From: Promethearchaeota archaeon
GTDB taxonomy: Archaea; Asgardarchaeota; Lokiarchaeia; Sigyniarchaeales; SOKP01
Direction of reading: 5' to 3'
Length of the DNA stretch: 51,504 nucleotides
Assembly: GCA_011364925.1 (NCBI GenBank)
Contig: RDOA01000022.1
Coordinates: 1 to 51,504, forward strand
How positions within the stretch are numbered: the stretch's first letter is position 1; the number at the start of each line of letters is the position of its first letter. This document shows positions 9,500 through 18,702 of the stretch, one piece after another. The notes beneath the pieces were generated by a model, which saw only the letters and a list, made by a program, of their open reading frames with translations, did not search any database and was not told where the DNA came from. The translations under genes were made by a program, and so were the position numbers.

Positions 9500-9507
9500 A
9501 TCACCTT
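9500..9507 (-). promoter_or_regulatory. Shine-Dalgarno site before a non-standard start
   Basis: On the minus strand the bases read AAGGTGAT, a near-perfect match to the archaeal anti-SD. It ends five bases before the ATC proposed as start of the coiled-coil gene. It lies in the short gap after the GTPase stop, so it can only serve the downstream gene. An overlapping GTG reaches a TAA after five codons. Confidence 0.65.
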
Positions 9508-9510
9508 AGA

Positions 9511-10479
9511 TTATTCCAGCTCATTGGATTCTAATTCCAAAATTGAATCTAATTTTAATTCAAAATCTTTCTTCAGATTAGATAAATCTTCCAAGGATTT
9601 ATCAATACTATTGATTAAAGTGTCGATAGGAGCTTTTTTTAGATTTGATATCAGATCGGAAATAATTGATAGGTTGTTCTTGAAGGCTATGATTATATTT
9701 TCTTTAATCAGATTCTTATCGATATTGTTCTCTTGAATTTGTTTTAGTTTTTTAATTTCTTTAAGAAGTAATGGTTCGCTATTAGAAACCTGAACATTTT
9801 TTTTAACAATCGTTGGAATAATTTTATTGTAGAGACTATTCGGATCAATATTATCTAAATTTATAATTAATTTCTCTAAATCTTCTTTAGATTTGCCAAT
9901 AGATTCCAAGAATTTGTTAGAAATGCCAACAAATTGTTGTATTTTACTGTCCTTTTCTATTTTTTTCAGGAAATTGAATATAGCTAATGAAAATACTTCA
10001 GAAATATTATCTTGAGTCTTAGCTGAAACAAATATAATCGGGATTCCTTCAATTTGATATTTCCGTATATTATTTAGAAGTATTTCTGAGTCTTCTGGTT
10101 TTATTAAATCAGATTTATTCCCTATTAGATAAGTTATGCAATCTGGAGAATATTGGGTTAAATTTTTCATGTATGTGTGGAGCAGTTCTTGTAATGTTTC
10201 TTTTGGATTTTTTAGGTCAAAAATTAGTAAAGCGGAATCTAAATTACTAAAGAAAACGGGATTCATTGGATTAAAACTTCTTTGACCTCCAATATCCCAA
10301 ATATTTAATCTAATATGATTCGAAGGCAATTTGTATTCTTTTCTTTGGATGTTACTGCCAATCGTAGGAACATACATCACTGGGAACTCTTTACCTAAAA
10401 TAGCATTAACTATCGATGTTTTACCAACGCCCCATTGTCCCATCATTGTAAGTTTAATATTGATTTCAGAGACAATCAT
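9511..10479 (-). CDS. Ras/Arf-like small GTPase with long helical C-terminal extension
   Basis: The 322-residue protein begins with a complete Ras-superfamily G domain (1-175). It has P-loop GQWGVGKT at 14-21, switch I Thr in VPTIGSN (about 39), G3 WDIGGQ at 61-66, G4 NKSD at 121-124 and G5 SAK at 152-154. The DxGGQ form of G3 resembles the Arf, Rag and Arl groups more than Ras. No N-terminal myristoylation site or C-terminal prenylation motif is seen. Residues 180-322 are predicted helical or coiled coil, unusual for small GTPases, and may bind the coiled-coil protein encoded just downstream. It is likely a molecular switch in an Asgard cytoskeletal or membrane process. Confidence 0.9.
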   Translation of the reverse strand: MIVSEINIKLTMMGQWGVGKTSIVNAILGKEFPVMYVPTIGSNIQRKEYKLPSNHIRLNIWDIGGQRSFNPMNPVFFSNLDSALLIFDLKNPKETLQELLHTYMKNLTQYSPDCITYLIGNKSDLIKPEDSEILLNNIRKYQIEGIPIIFVSAKTQDNISEVFSLAIFNFLKKIEKDSKIQQFVGISNKFLESIGKSKEDLEKLIINLDNIDPNSLYNKIIPTIVKKNVQVSNSEPLLLKEIKKLKQIQENNIDKNLIKENIIIAFKNNLSIISDLISNLKKAPIDTLINSIDKSLEDLSNLKKDFELKLDSILELESNELE

Positions 10480-10602
10480 AGTCCGTCATTTGAAAAAAGA
10501 TAAATTAAATTTCCAGTGTATTAATTGTTAATTAATACTTTATCTATATAAATTTGCTTTAACTCTCGTCAGAATCAGTCACAACATGCATTAATTGACT
10601 CA

Positions 10603-11199
10603 TTAACTCATAGAATTTTCTTCTTTTTTATTTGCAAATTTCTTATAGGCGAACACAATCCTTTGTATCACTGTGATGTTTGTCCCAATAGCTAGGAATA
10701 CCATCGTCCAGTAAATTGCAGTAGGAAACCATAACTGGAATATCGAACCAATTAAAAGGATTGGGACTCTATCCGTTCTCTCCAGCAATCCAACGCCGTA
10801 CAAATTTGGCGTTCCTAAACTCTCAATTTTTGCTCGTGTGTATGATGTTAAAAAAGCTCCTGCAATCGTTATTAGACCAATGTATAAATCTGTGTAACCA
10901 CCAATTATAATACCTATAAAGATAAGATAATCTCCAATTCGATCTAATGTAGAATCTAAAAACGATCCCAATTTGGTCGGACCTTGGAGACGAGCAACTA
11001 CACCATCTAATTGGTCAAAAAACTCTACTAAAATTAAACTAATTATAATTAAAGACAAAAATTGAATAACAGAAAATAGGAACACACAAATCGCAAAACA
11101 TAGTCCTAAAATCGTCAATACATTTGCAGGTATTTTCTGCAATTTCTTTCCTAAAGGAAGTAGTAGTCTTTCTGAGTATTTTTTAACTCTTAGTAACAT
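10603..11199 (-). CDS. CDP-alcohol phosphatidyltransferase family membrane enzyme
   Basis: These enzymes transfer a phospholipid group from a CDP-activated lipid to an alcohol, making polar lipid head groups. The 198-residue protein carries the complete signature D62-x2-D65-G66-x2-A69-R70-x7-G78-x3-D82-x3-D86, which coordinates the metals. It has about six transmembrane helices, the usual size. The motif LLERTDRVPIL after the active site resembles archaetidylinositol-phosphate synthases, so an archaeal inositol-type lipid head group is a plausible product, but the acceptor alcohol is inferred only. It appears monocistronic. The ATG at 11199 is the natural start, with positive residues before the first helix. 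Confidence 0.9.
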   Translation of the reverse strand: MLLRVKKYSERLLLPLGKKLQKIPANVLTILGLCFAICVFLFSVIQFLSLIIISLILVEFFDQLDGVVARLQGPTKLGSFLDSTLDRIGDYLIFIGIIIGGYTDLYIGLITIAGAFLTSYTRAKIESLGTPNLYGVGLLERTDRVPILLIGSIFQLWFPTAIYWTMVFLAIGTNITVIQRIVFAYKKFANKKEENSMS

Positions 11200-11302
11200 C
11201 TTATTCTTAAATTTTCCTATATTTCAGATATTCAGATTCTAAATTATAAGATTTATAATAATTGATTATTAATTAATGCAGATAATAGAAAAAAAAAGAA
11301 TA

Positions 11303-12787
11303 TTAAATTCTATATATCGGATAAAATTTCTTTTCTAGATAAGCCATGAAATAATCAGGGTTTAAATCTTCTCCTGTAACTCTTTTAATTAATTCTCTAG
11401 CGCGATAAATCTTTCCGTATTGATGGATGTTTTCTCTCAAGAACGCCAGTAAGTTGGAAAAATTACCTTTCTCATATTCTTTGTGTAATGTAGGATGGTG
11501 CTTAAGTGCGGTGTTATAAAATTGAGCTCCATAGAGATTTCCTAAGAAATAACTTGGAAAATAACCGAAACTCCCCCCAGACCAATGGATATCTTGTAAT
11601 ACACCATCAGAGTTAGTCGGAGGTCTAATTCCAAGGAGATTTTCCATTTTTTCATTCCATAATTCAGGTAATTCCTTTACTTGTACATTACCCTCTATAA
11701 TATCTTTTTCCAATTCGAACCTAAGAATTATATGCATACCGTAAGTAACCTCGTCAGCTTCGACGCGAATTAGCGATGGTTGCACAGTATTAGCACTCCG
11801 ATAGAAATCTTCCACACTTTTATTTTTTAAATTATTAGGAAAAGTCTCTTTAAGTTTAGGAAACCAATATTTCCAAAATTCTAAACTCCTACCAACCATA
11901 TTTTCCCACATACGAGATTGAGATTCGTGTACTCCCATCGAACATCCACTTGCTAACACCGAATCGTGAATTTCCTTCACTAATCCCATTTCATATAGAG
12001 CATGGCCGCATTCATGAATTGAGCCAAAAATACAAGTTGAAAGGAAGTTTTCGTCAATTCGAGTTGTAATTCTTGTGTCTGAAGAAGATAATGAAGTCGT
12101 GAATGGGTGTACCGATTTATCCTGTCTTCCTTTATTGAAGTCGAAATTTAAGCCTTTGACAACTTCGACGCTGAAGTTCCATTGTTTATCTTTATCCCAT
12201 TTCTGGGTAAGAATTGAAAAATCAGGCTTATCGCTAGAGTCATCTAACTTTTTGATGATTGTATTAAGCTTTTGCTTGGATTTTTTGAAGATACTAGCAA
12301 TCCAATCGTATGTAGCCCCCGGTTCATAGAGATCAATAAGCGTGGAGTACGGATCGGGGTGAGTTGCTAGTTTTTCTGCTACCTGAATTTGAAGTTCGAT
12401 CGTCTTATCTAGAAGTGGTTCGAAAATAGAAAAATCGTTTTTTTGTCTTGCTTCTACCCATTTAATATGACTAATAGAGGCTGTTTTTGAAATTTCTTCT
12501 ACCAATTCAGTTGGTAACTTAACTTCTTGCTCATGATCTCTTTTTGCTTCGCGTAATGTAGCGCTATCTGTTAAATCTAATCCAGTTAGCTTTTCAGCTT
12601 CCTTAATTAAGTATCCTATTTTGTCAGAAACCAAGCGCTCATGCGCAATTCTGCTCATTAGGGCATTTTGCTCTGCTCGAGCTTCAAATGATCCTTTAGG
12701 TAAATTCACTTGCTCGTCCCACCCTAACACATAGCGTACATAATTAAGACGAGTTATTTCCGTAAATTCTTTCTTCAGCTCTTCCAT
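11303..12787 (-). CDS. M32 family metallocarboxypeptidase (thermostable carboxypeptidase Taq type)
   Basis: The product is a cytosolic zinc carboxypeptidase that removes C-terminal residues from peptides. About 494 residues fit the family. The zinc motif HECGH lies near residue 260 in GSIHECGHALYEMG. Other M32 marks are HPFTTSLSSSDTRITTR before it, GVHESQSRMWENMVGRS after it, and RVEADEVTYGMHIILRFELE further on. An in-frame ATG also exists at 12808. I prefer 12787 because a TATA box at 12828-12835 predicts transcription beginning near 12805, leaving the first ATG at or before the RNA end. The gene stands alone. Confidence 0.92.
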   Translation of the reverse strand: MEELKKEFTEITRLNYVRYVLGWDEQVNLPKGSFEARAEQNALMSRIAHERLVSDKIGYLIKEAEKLTGLDLTDSATLREAKRDHEQEVKLPTELVEEISKTASISHIKWVEARQKNDFSIFEPLLDKTIELQIQVAEKLATHPDPYSTLIDLYEPGATYDWIASIFKKSKQKLNTIIKKLDDSSDKPDFSILTQKWDKDKQWNFSVEVVKGLNFDFNKGRQDKSVHPFTTSLSSSDTRITTRIDENFLSTCIFGSIHECGHALYEMGLVKEIHDSVLASGCSMGVHESQSRMWENMVGRSLEFWKYWFPKLKETFPNNLKNKSVEDFYRSANTVQPSLIRVEADEVTYGMHIILRFELEKDIIEGNVQVKELPELWNEKMENLLGIRPPTNSDGVLQDIHWSGGSFGYFPSYFLGNLYGAQFYNTALKHHPTLHKEYEKGNFSNLLAFLRENIHQYGKIYRARELIKRVTGEDLNPDYFMAYLEKKFYPIYRI

Positions 12788-12827
12788 AACATTCAAATTT
12801 CTACACATCTATTTTTTTGATTTTCTT

Positions 12828-12835
12828 TTTATATA
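12828..12835 (-). promoter_or_regulatory. TATA box of the M32 carboxypeptidase gene
   Basis: The minus strand reads TATATAAA preceded by CGCC, a good TATA element. With the usual 26-base spacing it predicts a transcript starting near 12805, giving a leader of about 18 bases to the ATG at 12787. Confidence 0.55.
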
Positions 12836-12918
12836 GGCGATTTTAATAAAGGTAAATAAAAAAAATTTACTTTCTATAAAAGCTAGCAATAAATGTAAAA
12901 AATTAAGAAATAATCTCT

Positions 12919-14415
12919 TTAAGAAAGATCGTGTTTCACAAACACTTCTGCTGCTAAACTAACATCCTCAATAGTGAGAGGTCTTGCTAGGGTTTTTTGT
13001 AGTTCTGTTAGAAGTTGTTGGCATAAATTTAACGATAACGAACTTCCGCGTTTTTCAATCATTTGTTTAAGGAGTCGTGAAAAATCGCTTTTTTCTTCTT
13101 CTTTTTCCTCTTTAAAAATCTCCAATACAGGACGTTTTTCCTCAGGGATGACCTTATCAATATCGAGAGTAATGTCTTCTTTATCGATTTCTTCCGTTTC
13201 GGAACCACTTGCTGCAGTAAATAGCACGAAATCTTCCGTTTTTTGTTGAATCTTTTTTGGTGACTTCGGGATTTCTATTGGAGGTGGTTGAACCTGGTCA
13301 TGACTTGTTGGTAAGGGTTGTACTTTAATTCGACTCGTAAATTGAATCCTTCCTGGTATTTCAAATTTCTTTTTTGCATCGATATCCTTTCTAATTTTAA
13401 CTTGTTCGTCAACCTTTTCTTGCAAACTTTCAATTTTATCTTTAAGAGTAGCAATATAAGTAAAATCTTGATATTCATTTGAGATTTTTACTAATTCTTT
13501 ATATTTTGCAATCGCGAGAACGAAATTGCCCTCGTTTTCGACATTTATGGCCTCGTTATACAATTGGTTGAAATTGTGGGGAAGTAATTTTTTCAGATTT
13601 AAACTTCTGGCAATCAATTTATTTATCTTTTCCTTTGCCCCGGCGTCTACGAGAGAGATTTCTTCTAAATTCTTGATATTTATCTCGTTTTTAACTATCC
13701 TTATGTCTTCGTCTCTAACTAAATCCCGCTTATTACCAACGATCAAGAGTTTAGAGAATTTACTTTCTTGTTTCTGTAAATCTAGGAAATGCTTTATTAC
13801 TCGTAGATGGTAATTAGATAAATCAAACAAGAGAATTACTAAATCAGACCCTTGGATGAATTTTGACCACAAAAGCGAAAAGTTGTCCTTTAACTCAAAA
13901 TCCCACAGATCAAATTTCAAGTTGTCTATAGAGTATGTCGAGGCAGTTGCAAAATTCATAATGGCACGCTCTCCATTATTCTTGAACATGTTAAAAAGCA
14001 TAGTTTTTCCAGAATTATAAGGTCCGACAATAGCTATTTTAGAGTGCAAAACATACTGTTGTTCTCTTAAAAAATCTACGAACTCACGTTTAAGGTTGGT
14101 TGTAGTATTTATATCGTGTGGTTCCGGAAATAATTCCGAGAATTTTTTTATTGTATTTTCTATCGCTGGACCAACATATTCAAGCGTGTCTACGAGATCA
14201 GTTATGAATAAGAATAACATATTTCTCTCTGATCTATGAAATATTTGATAGTGTTCTGAAACTGGTCTTTGGAATGTTTTGCCTAACATAGGCATATCAA
14301 TATAAGACTGAATTATTTTAAGTACATTGTTTAATTCATCGTCTCCAAGTGCCAGTGCGTAAGTGTGATTGTATATGCAATCATTTTTATGAAAAATGTG
14401 AATTTGACGTAGCAT
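12919..14415 (-). CDS. Longin-like domain fused to small GTPase with C-terminal extension
   Basis: The 498-residue protein has three parts. Residues 1-110 (MLRQIHIFHKNDCIYNHTYA...) look like a longin/SNARE-like domain: a beta hairpin with a conserved IY-x3-Y element, then helix, strand and helix. A G domain follows, with P-loop GPYNSGKT at 131-138, WDFEL at 171-175 in the G3 position (lacking the usual GQ), GNKRDL at 227-232 and a G5-like DAGAKEK near 257. The last 210 residues hold a coiled coil (about 290-345), a Pro-rich linker and a helical end. Loss of the switch II Gln suggests slow or altered hydrolysis. Longin plus GTPase recalls the eukaryotic SRP receptor and vesicle factors, but its role here is unknown. 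Confidence 0.75.
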   Translation of the reverse strand: MLRQIHIFHKNDCIYNHTYALALGDDELNNVLKIIQSYIDMPMLGKTFQRPVSEHYQIFHRSERNMLFLFITDLVDTLEYVGPAIENTIKKFSELFPEPHDINTTTNLKREFVDFLREQQYVLHSKIAIVGPYNSGKTMLFNMFKNNGERAIMNFATASTYSIDNLKFDLWDFELKDNFSLLWSKFIQGSDLVILLFDLSNYHLRVIKHFLDLQKQESKFSKLLIVGNKRDLVRDEDIRIVKNEINIKNLEEISLVDAGAKEKINKLIARSLNLKKLLPHNFNQLYNEAINVENEGNFVLAIAKYKELVKISNEYQDFTYIATLKDKIESLQEKVDEQVKIRKDIDAKKKFEIPGRIQFTSRIKVQPLPTSHDQVQPPPIEIPKSPKKIQQKTEDFVLFTAASGSETEEIDKEDITLDIDKVIPEEKRPVLEIFKEEKEEEKSDFSRLLKQMIEKRGSSLSLNLCQQLLTELQKTLARPLTIEDVSLAAEVFVKHDLS

Positions 14416-14563
14416 TTTTTTCTATATGTTTTTTTATCAAGGAAACCTTTTATTAGCTTTAATAATATATATTTAAATTCTCATTAATATAGTTTACAAT
14501 TTTCTGTAAGATGAAGCAAAACTTAATCGAAAAGTTTAGAATCTGTGTTAAACATATCACCAA

Positions 14564-15562
14564 TTGAAAATTGTAACATTGCTAAGTAAAAATTTCAGAA
14601 AAATGCCGCTAGAACCAGAACACATTGAGAAGTTCCTTGAAGATGACGGTGACGCCAAGTTTAAATCAGAATTATTAGAGCTATTAAGAAGAAGAATAGA
14701 TAACTTATGTTTCAAAGAATGTGAAATCGATAGGATTCAATGTACATTAACCCCTCTCTGCACGCATAGAACATTATTAAAACTTAGATTATTAAATGGA
14801 CTCACTATTGAAGACCAACCAAAATTCTGTTATAGCGTACATAAAAACATTATTTTTCGCGATTTTAGAAATAAAACTGTAATATACAAGCCCAATGATG
14901 CTTACTTATACTTAGTGGACTTTTTTGATGTATTTTTCCATGGTGATTATAGAAAACTAAATAAACATTTTTCTAAAAAGGAATTTAAAGACGCGAGTAA
15001 AATCTTTGATGACAGAATAAATAACAGAGAAGAAGATTTTCAATATCGATTATCGAAAGATCAAAATTTTATGATATTTAAATACGAAGATAAAATTCAC
15101 GTATGTTTCATTAATGAGAATTACGTCCTTTGCAATGCCAATAGAGAGAATATAACAAATCTCGAACTTCTTTTATGCTTATGTAACCTGTTTAAAACCA
15201 TATATTTTCCAGAAGTAAATTTACGATTAAATGACTCTAATTGCGTAGAAATCACTATACTAATACCTAAAGACGCTCTTTTAAAAATTGGTAATTCCCC
15301 ACCGACAGAGGATGGATCCAAACGAGATGAATATCTTTGGAATGTTTTTTACGAAGAATTGGATGCTTTAAGCCAGTTCTGTAAGGAGATTAATATATTT
15401 ATGGATAAGAAAGAAAATTTGGCGATAAAATTAAATATTGGAGTTATGCCAGAAGTTCGAATGAATGAAAAGTCAGACGCAACCTTACGTTATCGAGATT
15501 TAAGGTTAATTTTTAACATACTTTTTCGCTTGTATAATGATTTTTACATATTACATGTATAA
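14564..15562 (+). CDS. Uncharacterised protein with N-terminal Cys cluster
   Basis: I do not recognise this 332-residue protein. It has an N-terminal CFKECEIDRIQCTLTPLC cluster (Cys at about 49, 53, 61 and 67, followed by His) that might bind zinc. Mixed alpha/beta segments follow, and there is no membrane helix or signal peptide. The longest frame starts at TTG 14564; an ATG at 14603 (residue 14, MPLEPEH) is the more natural start, giving 319 residues. It is followed 30 bases later by the HEAT/charged-helix gene on the same strand, so the two are probably co-transcribed. It diverges from the longin-GTPase gene, which may point to a related process. Confidence 0.6.
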   Translation: MKIVTLLSKNFRKMPLEPEHIEKFLEDDGDAKFKSELLELLRRRIDNLCFKECEIDRIQCTLTPLCTHRTLLKLRLLNGLTIEDQPKFCYSVHKNIIFRDFRNKTVIYKPNDAYLYLVDFFDVFFHGDYRKLNKHFSKKEFKDASKIFDDRINNREEDFQYRLSKDQNFMIFKYEDKIHVCFINENYVLCNANRENITNLELLLCLCNLFKTIYFPEVNLRLNDSNCVEITILIPKDALLKIGNSPPTEDGSKRDEYLWNVFYEELDALSQFCKEINIFMDKKENLAIKLNIGVMPEVRMNEKSDATLRYRDLRLIFNILFRLYNDFYILHV

Positions 15563-15601
15563 AGTTTAAGAGTAAAAAAAATAATTTATAAGGTGAATAA
15601 A

Positions 15602-16840
15602 ATGACAGAAAGAGATCAGGAAAATCCAGAAATTATAAAAATCAGAGATTTTGTGAAAGATGGAAGGATTGATGATGCTGTAGATATGATCGCACTATAT
15701 CTTGGAGACTCTAATCAAGACAATTACCTTAACCGGTTAGAAGATATTATTGAACTATTATTAGCTCTTCATGGCGGAAGAACTGTTTTAAGATTCTTAA
15801 TAGAAAGGATGATCATTGACATTCCATCTTTATTAGAAAACTTATCTAAACGCGATTCAGTTTTGCGTTATTCATTCTTGCTTTTATTAAAACCGCTATG
15901 TGAAAACGAGTGTGATTTATTTCTTCCTCATACAGAAGATTTATTAAAATCGGAGGATCCTAATGTAAGGGAAGCAATTTTGCAATTAATTATTTTTGTA
16001 GCAGGGAGCGAAGCAGATGTTGAAGACGAATCATTGATTAATGAAATTTCTCTGGCATTGGCAGATGATAAAGAGTTCGTAGTTGAGAAAGCCGTTCAAG
16101 CTTTGATTTCAATTGGAGAAAAACACCCATTATTGGTCACTAAAGCTGTTAAAAATCGCGCAAAGGAATATCCAGACGATGAAGAATTAAAAACAGCAGT
16201 GGATTCAGTTTTAAAATCAATCGTAACCGTCGAAAAAATTGATAAAATAGTAGAAGAAATCCCAACAGAAACCCCAACAGAAGATGAAATCATAGAGAAG
16301 GAAGAAACTGAAATAACCGATAAAAAAATTGAGTTAAAGAAAAAAGAAATCGAAATCAAAAAGAAAAAGATAGAATTAGAAGAGAAAGAAAAAGAATTAG
16401 CAGAGAAATTAATATTAGAGAAAGAAAAAACACTTAAATTAAAAGAAGAGATGCTCGAACAAGATAAAACTGCTCCATCAGGAGAAGATTTAATCCCTAA
16501 AAAGGCTAAAAAACAGCTAAAAAAGGAAGAATCGGATATTATTGATAAAGAACTCGAACTTAAGAAAAAAGATTTGGAAATTAAAAAGAAAAAGATTGAG
16601 TTGGAGATGAAAGAACGTGCAATTGAAGAAATGGAAATCGAGGAAAAAGAAAAAGCATTAAAAATAAAAGAAGAATTGATCGAAAAGGAAAGCGAATTAT
16701 CTCAAGCAGAAATTGAATTAAGACAAAAAATTATAAAAGAAAAAGAACAAAAAATAATAGAAAGGGAAATTAAACGGGCGGTCGAAGAGTTTATGGTTCT
16801 TGACGATGAAGAAAAAGACGAAGAAAACAAAACTGAGTAA
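15602..16840 (+). CDS. HEAT-repeat protein with long charged E/K-rich helix
   Basis: The SD sequence GGTGA at 15592-15596 lies five bases before the ATG at 15602, which fixes the start; the overlapping GTG at 15593 is part of that SD. The 412-residue protein has a HEAT-like N-terminal half (about 1-200, for example EDPNVREAILQLI and DKEFVVEKAVQALISIGEKH). From about 225 to 400 it is almost entirely Glu/Lys/Ile/Leu, with a duplicated block centred on ELKKKEIEIKKKKIELEEKE and ELKKKDLEIKKKKIELEMKE. This could be a coiled coil or a rigid single alpha-helix. A scaffold or spacer role is likely; no enzyme motif is present. Confidence 0.75.
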   Translation: MTERDQENPEIIKIRDFVKDGRIDDAVDMIALYLGDSNQDNYLNRLEDIIELLLALHGGRTVLRFLIERMIIDIPSLLENLSKRDSVLRYSFLLLLKPLCENECDLFLPHTEDLLKSEDPNVREAILQLIIFVAGSEADVEDESLINEISLALADDKEFVVEKAVQALISIGEKHPLLVTKAVKNRAKEYPDDEELKTAVDSVLKSIVTVEKIDKIVEEIPTETPTEDEIIEKEETEITDKKIELKKKEIEIKKKKIELEEKEKELAEKLILEKEKTLKLKEEMLEQDKTAPSGEDLIPKKAKKQLKKEESDIIDKELELKKKDLEIKKKKIELEMKERAIEEMEIEEKEKALKIKEELIEKESELSQAEIELRQKIIKEKEQKIIEREIKRAVEEFMVLDDEEKDEENKTE

Positions 16841-16862
16841 TAGTATGGTTTTAAATCTCTTT

Positions 16863-17861
16863 CTAATTGATTTTATCTTCTGTAATTGGTGTAATATATA
16901 ATCGCTTCACGATTTTTCTAATTTCTTCTACTTTTACGCTATCTGGAGGAAGACCCTTTTGAATCTCTTTAGCAAGGCCGTAAGCGAGCTCTATGTAATT
17001 TAAATCTTCTAGAAACTCAACGATCTGGATTTTATAATCGCTATCTTCAACGTCAGCTCCGTATTCCATTAATTTCTCTTTCAAGAGTAAATCGATTTTG
17101 TCAGTTCTTTCAATGTGCTTAACTTTTTTAACTAATTGTTTAAAAGAATTGAAAATATTATAGAGCTCTGAACGAGGATAATCGTCAATGTTTCTTAAAA
17201 CATAAAAAATAAATAATTCTGCTTTTTCATAGCGCTTTGTTTTTAAACTTATTTCTAAGAGTTCAAGAAGCGCTTGTTCGTAAAGAAATTTACTCTCTAC
17301 ATTAGGAACAATCTTCTCAAAAATCCAATCGATTAAATTTGGTTGGTTAAATTTTTCTATTATGTCAATTAGGAATTTTATAATAGAAAAATACAACTTG
17401 GCATTTTCTGTTTTAGTTGCCGTTAAAAATGAGACTAACGCGTACTTAATTCGTCCCATTGCATCTTCTAAATTAATTGGAGTTTCAGCAAATTTATAAA
17501 AAGCAGATTCTAAAATTGGTTGAATTTTCTCTCGGTTTTTAAAGTCATATACAAAATATTCGCTCCAATTTGGCGATAATTTCTCCTTTGTGTCCTTTAC
17601 TTTCTCTTTCTCTGGAACTTTAGTTTCTACCTTATGTTGAGCTTCAGAAAGTTCTTCAGTTAGAGTTTTTGCTTCTTCATCAGATAACAATTCTAAAATG
17701 ATTTTATCTTTAGTGTTAGGTACAATAAGCTTGAAAAAGACCTCTCTTTCCTCATCAAATAATGCGTCTCTTAAATCCTTTGGGAAAGTAATTCCTGTCT
17801 TCGTCTTTTTAACTACATTTTGATAAAAGAATTCGGTATCTTGTTTCTTTTCTTCTGCCAT
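16863..17861 (-). CDS. Uncharacterised protein with SpoVT/AbrB-like N-terminus and helical repeats
   Basis: The first 60 residues, including TKTGITFPKDLRDALF and FFKLIVPNTKDKIILELL, resemble a swapped-hairpin AbrB/SpoVT-type module: a G-x-T-x-P-K-x-x-R/L pattern, then two strands. A charged linker (about 65-95) leads to roughly 230 residues of helices (about 100-332) resembling TPR or HEAT-type superhelices. It has no catalytic motif or membrane helix. It lies 52 bases downstream of the gene at 17914 on the same strand, probably one transcript, and converges with the HEAT/charged-helix gene 22 bases away. AbrB-like domains normally bind DNA, but here that is a guess. Confidence 0.6.
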   Translation of the reverse strand: MAEEKKQDTEFFYQNVVKKTKTGITFPKDLRDALFDEEREVFFKLIVPNTKDKIILELLSDEEAKTLTEELSEAQHKVETKVPEKEKVKDTKEKLSPNWSEYFVYDFKNREKIQPILESAFYKFAETPINLEDAMGRIKYALVSFLTATKTENAKLYFSIIKFLIDIIEKFNQPNLIDWIFEKIVPNVESKFLYEQALLELLEISLKTKRYEKAELFIFYVLRNIDDYPRSELYNIFNSFKQLVKKVKHIERTDKIDLLLKEKLMEYGADVEDSDYKIQIVEFLEDLNYIELAYGLAKEIQKGLPPDSVKVEEIRKIVKRLYITPITEDKIN

Positions 17862-17913
17862 ACTTACTGTAAAGAAAATATATTTTTTAATTATATGTTT
17901 GGACTTATAGGAT

Positions 17914-18507
17914 TTATCCTGTGATATTAACTAGTTCTACTCCTCTTATATCGTAGTTTTTATCGATGAAGCATAAAATCGCGTGTCCTTTATGGTTGTA
18001 AACAAGGGGGACGGGATAAGATTCAGCGTTATCGACAAAACTCTTTTTAACTATAACTGGAAGTATTCCATTGCAAACCATACAAGGCACTTTAAGCTCT
18101 ACAACCGTCTTTATTTCATTAAATGTTTTAATAATTTTATCAACTTCGTCTTTAAATGGGTTTAAAACTGTAGTGGAGAAGTTATCATACATAATGTACG
18201 AATCGATATCATAGATCTCATTAAAAACCTCAGCTACACGTTCGATTAGAGCTTCTAACAATTGAAACTGGACTTCGTTGGTAGAACCTGCAGTATAAAT
18301 AAGGTTTTTTAACCTAATGTGGACGATTTTCATATTTCCTCTAAACATGTGAAAGAATATATTGCTTACAGGGTTTTGTTTTATAACATTTAGGTCCAAT
18401 ATAAAACTTTTATACGATCCTTCAGGTTTCCATTCAAATACTGTGAACTGATCAGTACTAATATTAATAAATTCAAGATCCTGTAAAATTCGTGAGTAAT
18501 CAGCCAT
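17914..18507 (-). CDS. Uncharacterised protein with CxxC...HxxH motif
   Basis: This 197-residue protein has no family I can name. Residues about 58-110 (MKIVHIRLKNLIYTAGSTN then a long helix) could be part of a longin/Roadblock-like alpha-beta fold. The C-terminal part contains CMVC (about 142-145) and later YNHKGHAILCFID, giving a CxxC...HxxHxxxC set that might coordinate zinc. No signal peptide or membrane segment is present. It is the first gene of a probable two-gene unit with 16863-17861. The ATG at 18507 has no in-frame rival nearby. Confidence 0.6.
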   Translation of the reverse strand: MADYSRILQDLEFINISTDQFTVFEWKPEGSYKSFILDLNVIKQNPVSNIFFHMFRGNMKIVHIRLKNLIYTAGSTNEVQFQLLEALIERVAEVFNEIYDIDSYIMYDNFSTTVLNPFKDEVDKIIKTFNEIKTVVELKVPCMVCNGILPVIVKKSFVDNAESYPVPLVYNHKGHAILCFIDKNYDIRGVELVNITG

Positions 18508-18702
18508 ATCTATCTAAACTCGCTCGAATATTTTCGTGTTCAATTAGTTCTGAAGAAATTTAATTGAAATTATATTTTGAAATTTTAAATAACACAAATA
18601 AGTTATGGTAAATATATCTGAGTTTTCCCATTAATAATTATACTTGAAAATAAGAAAATTAAGTTCAAAATTATTTTTAAATTTTCGAATATATTATTTA
18701 AA

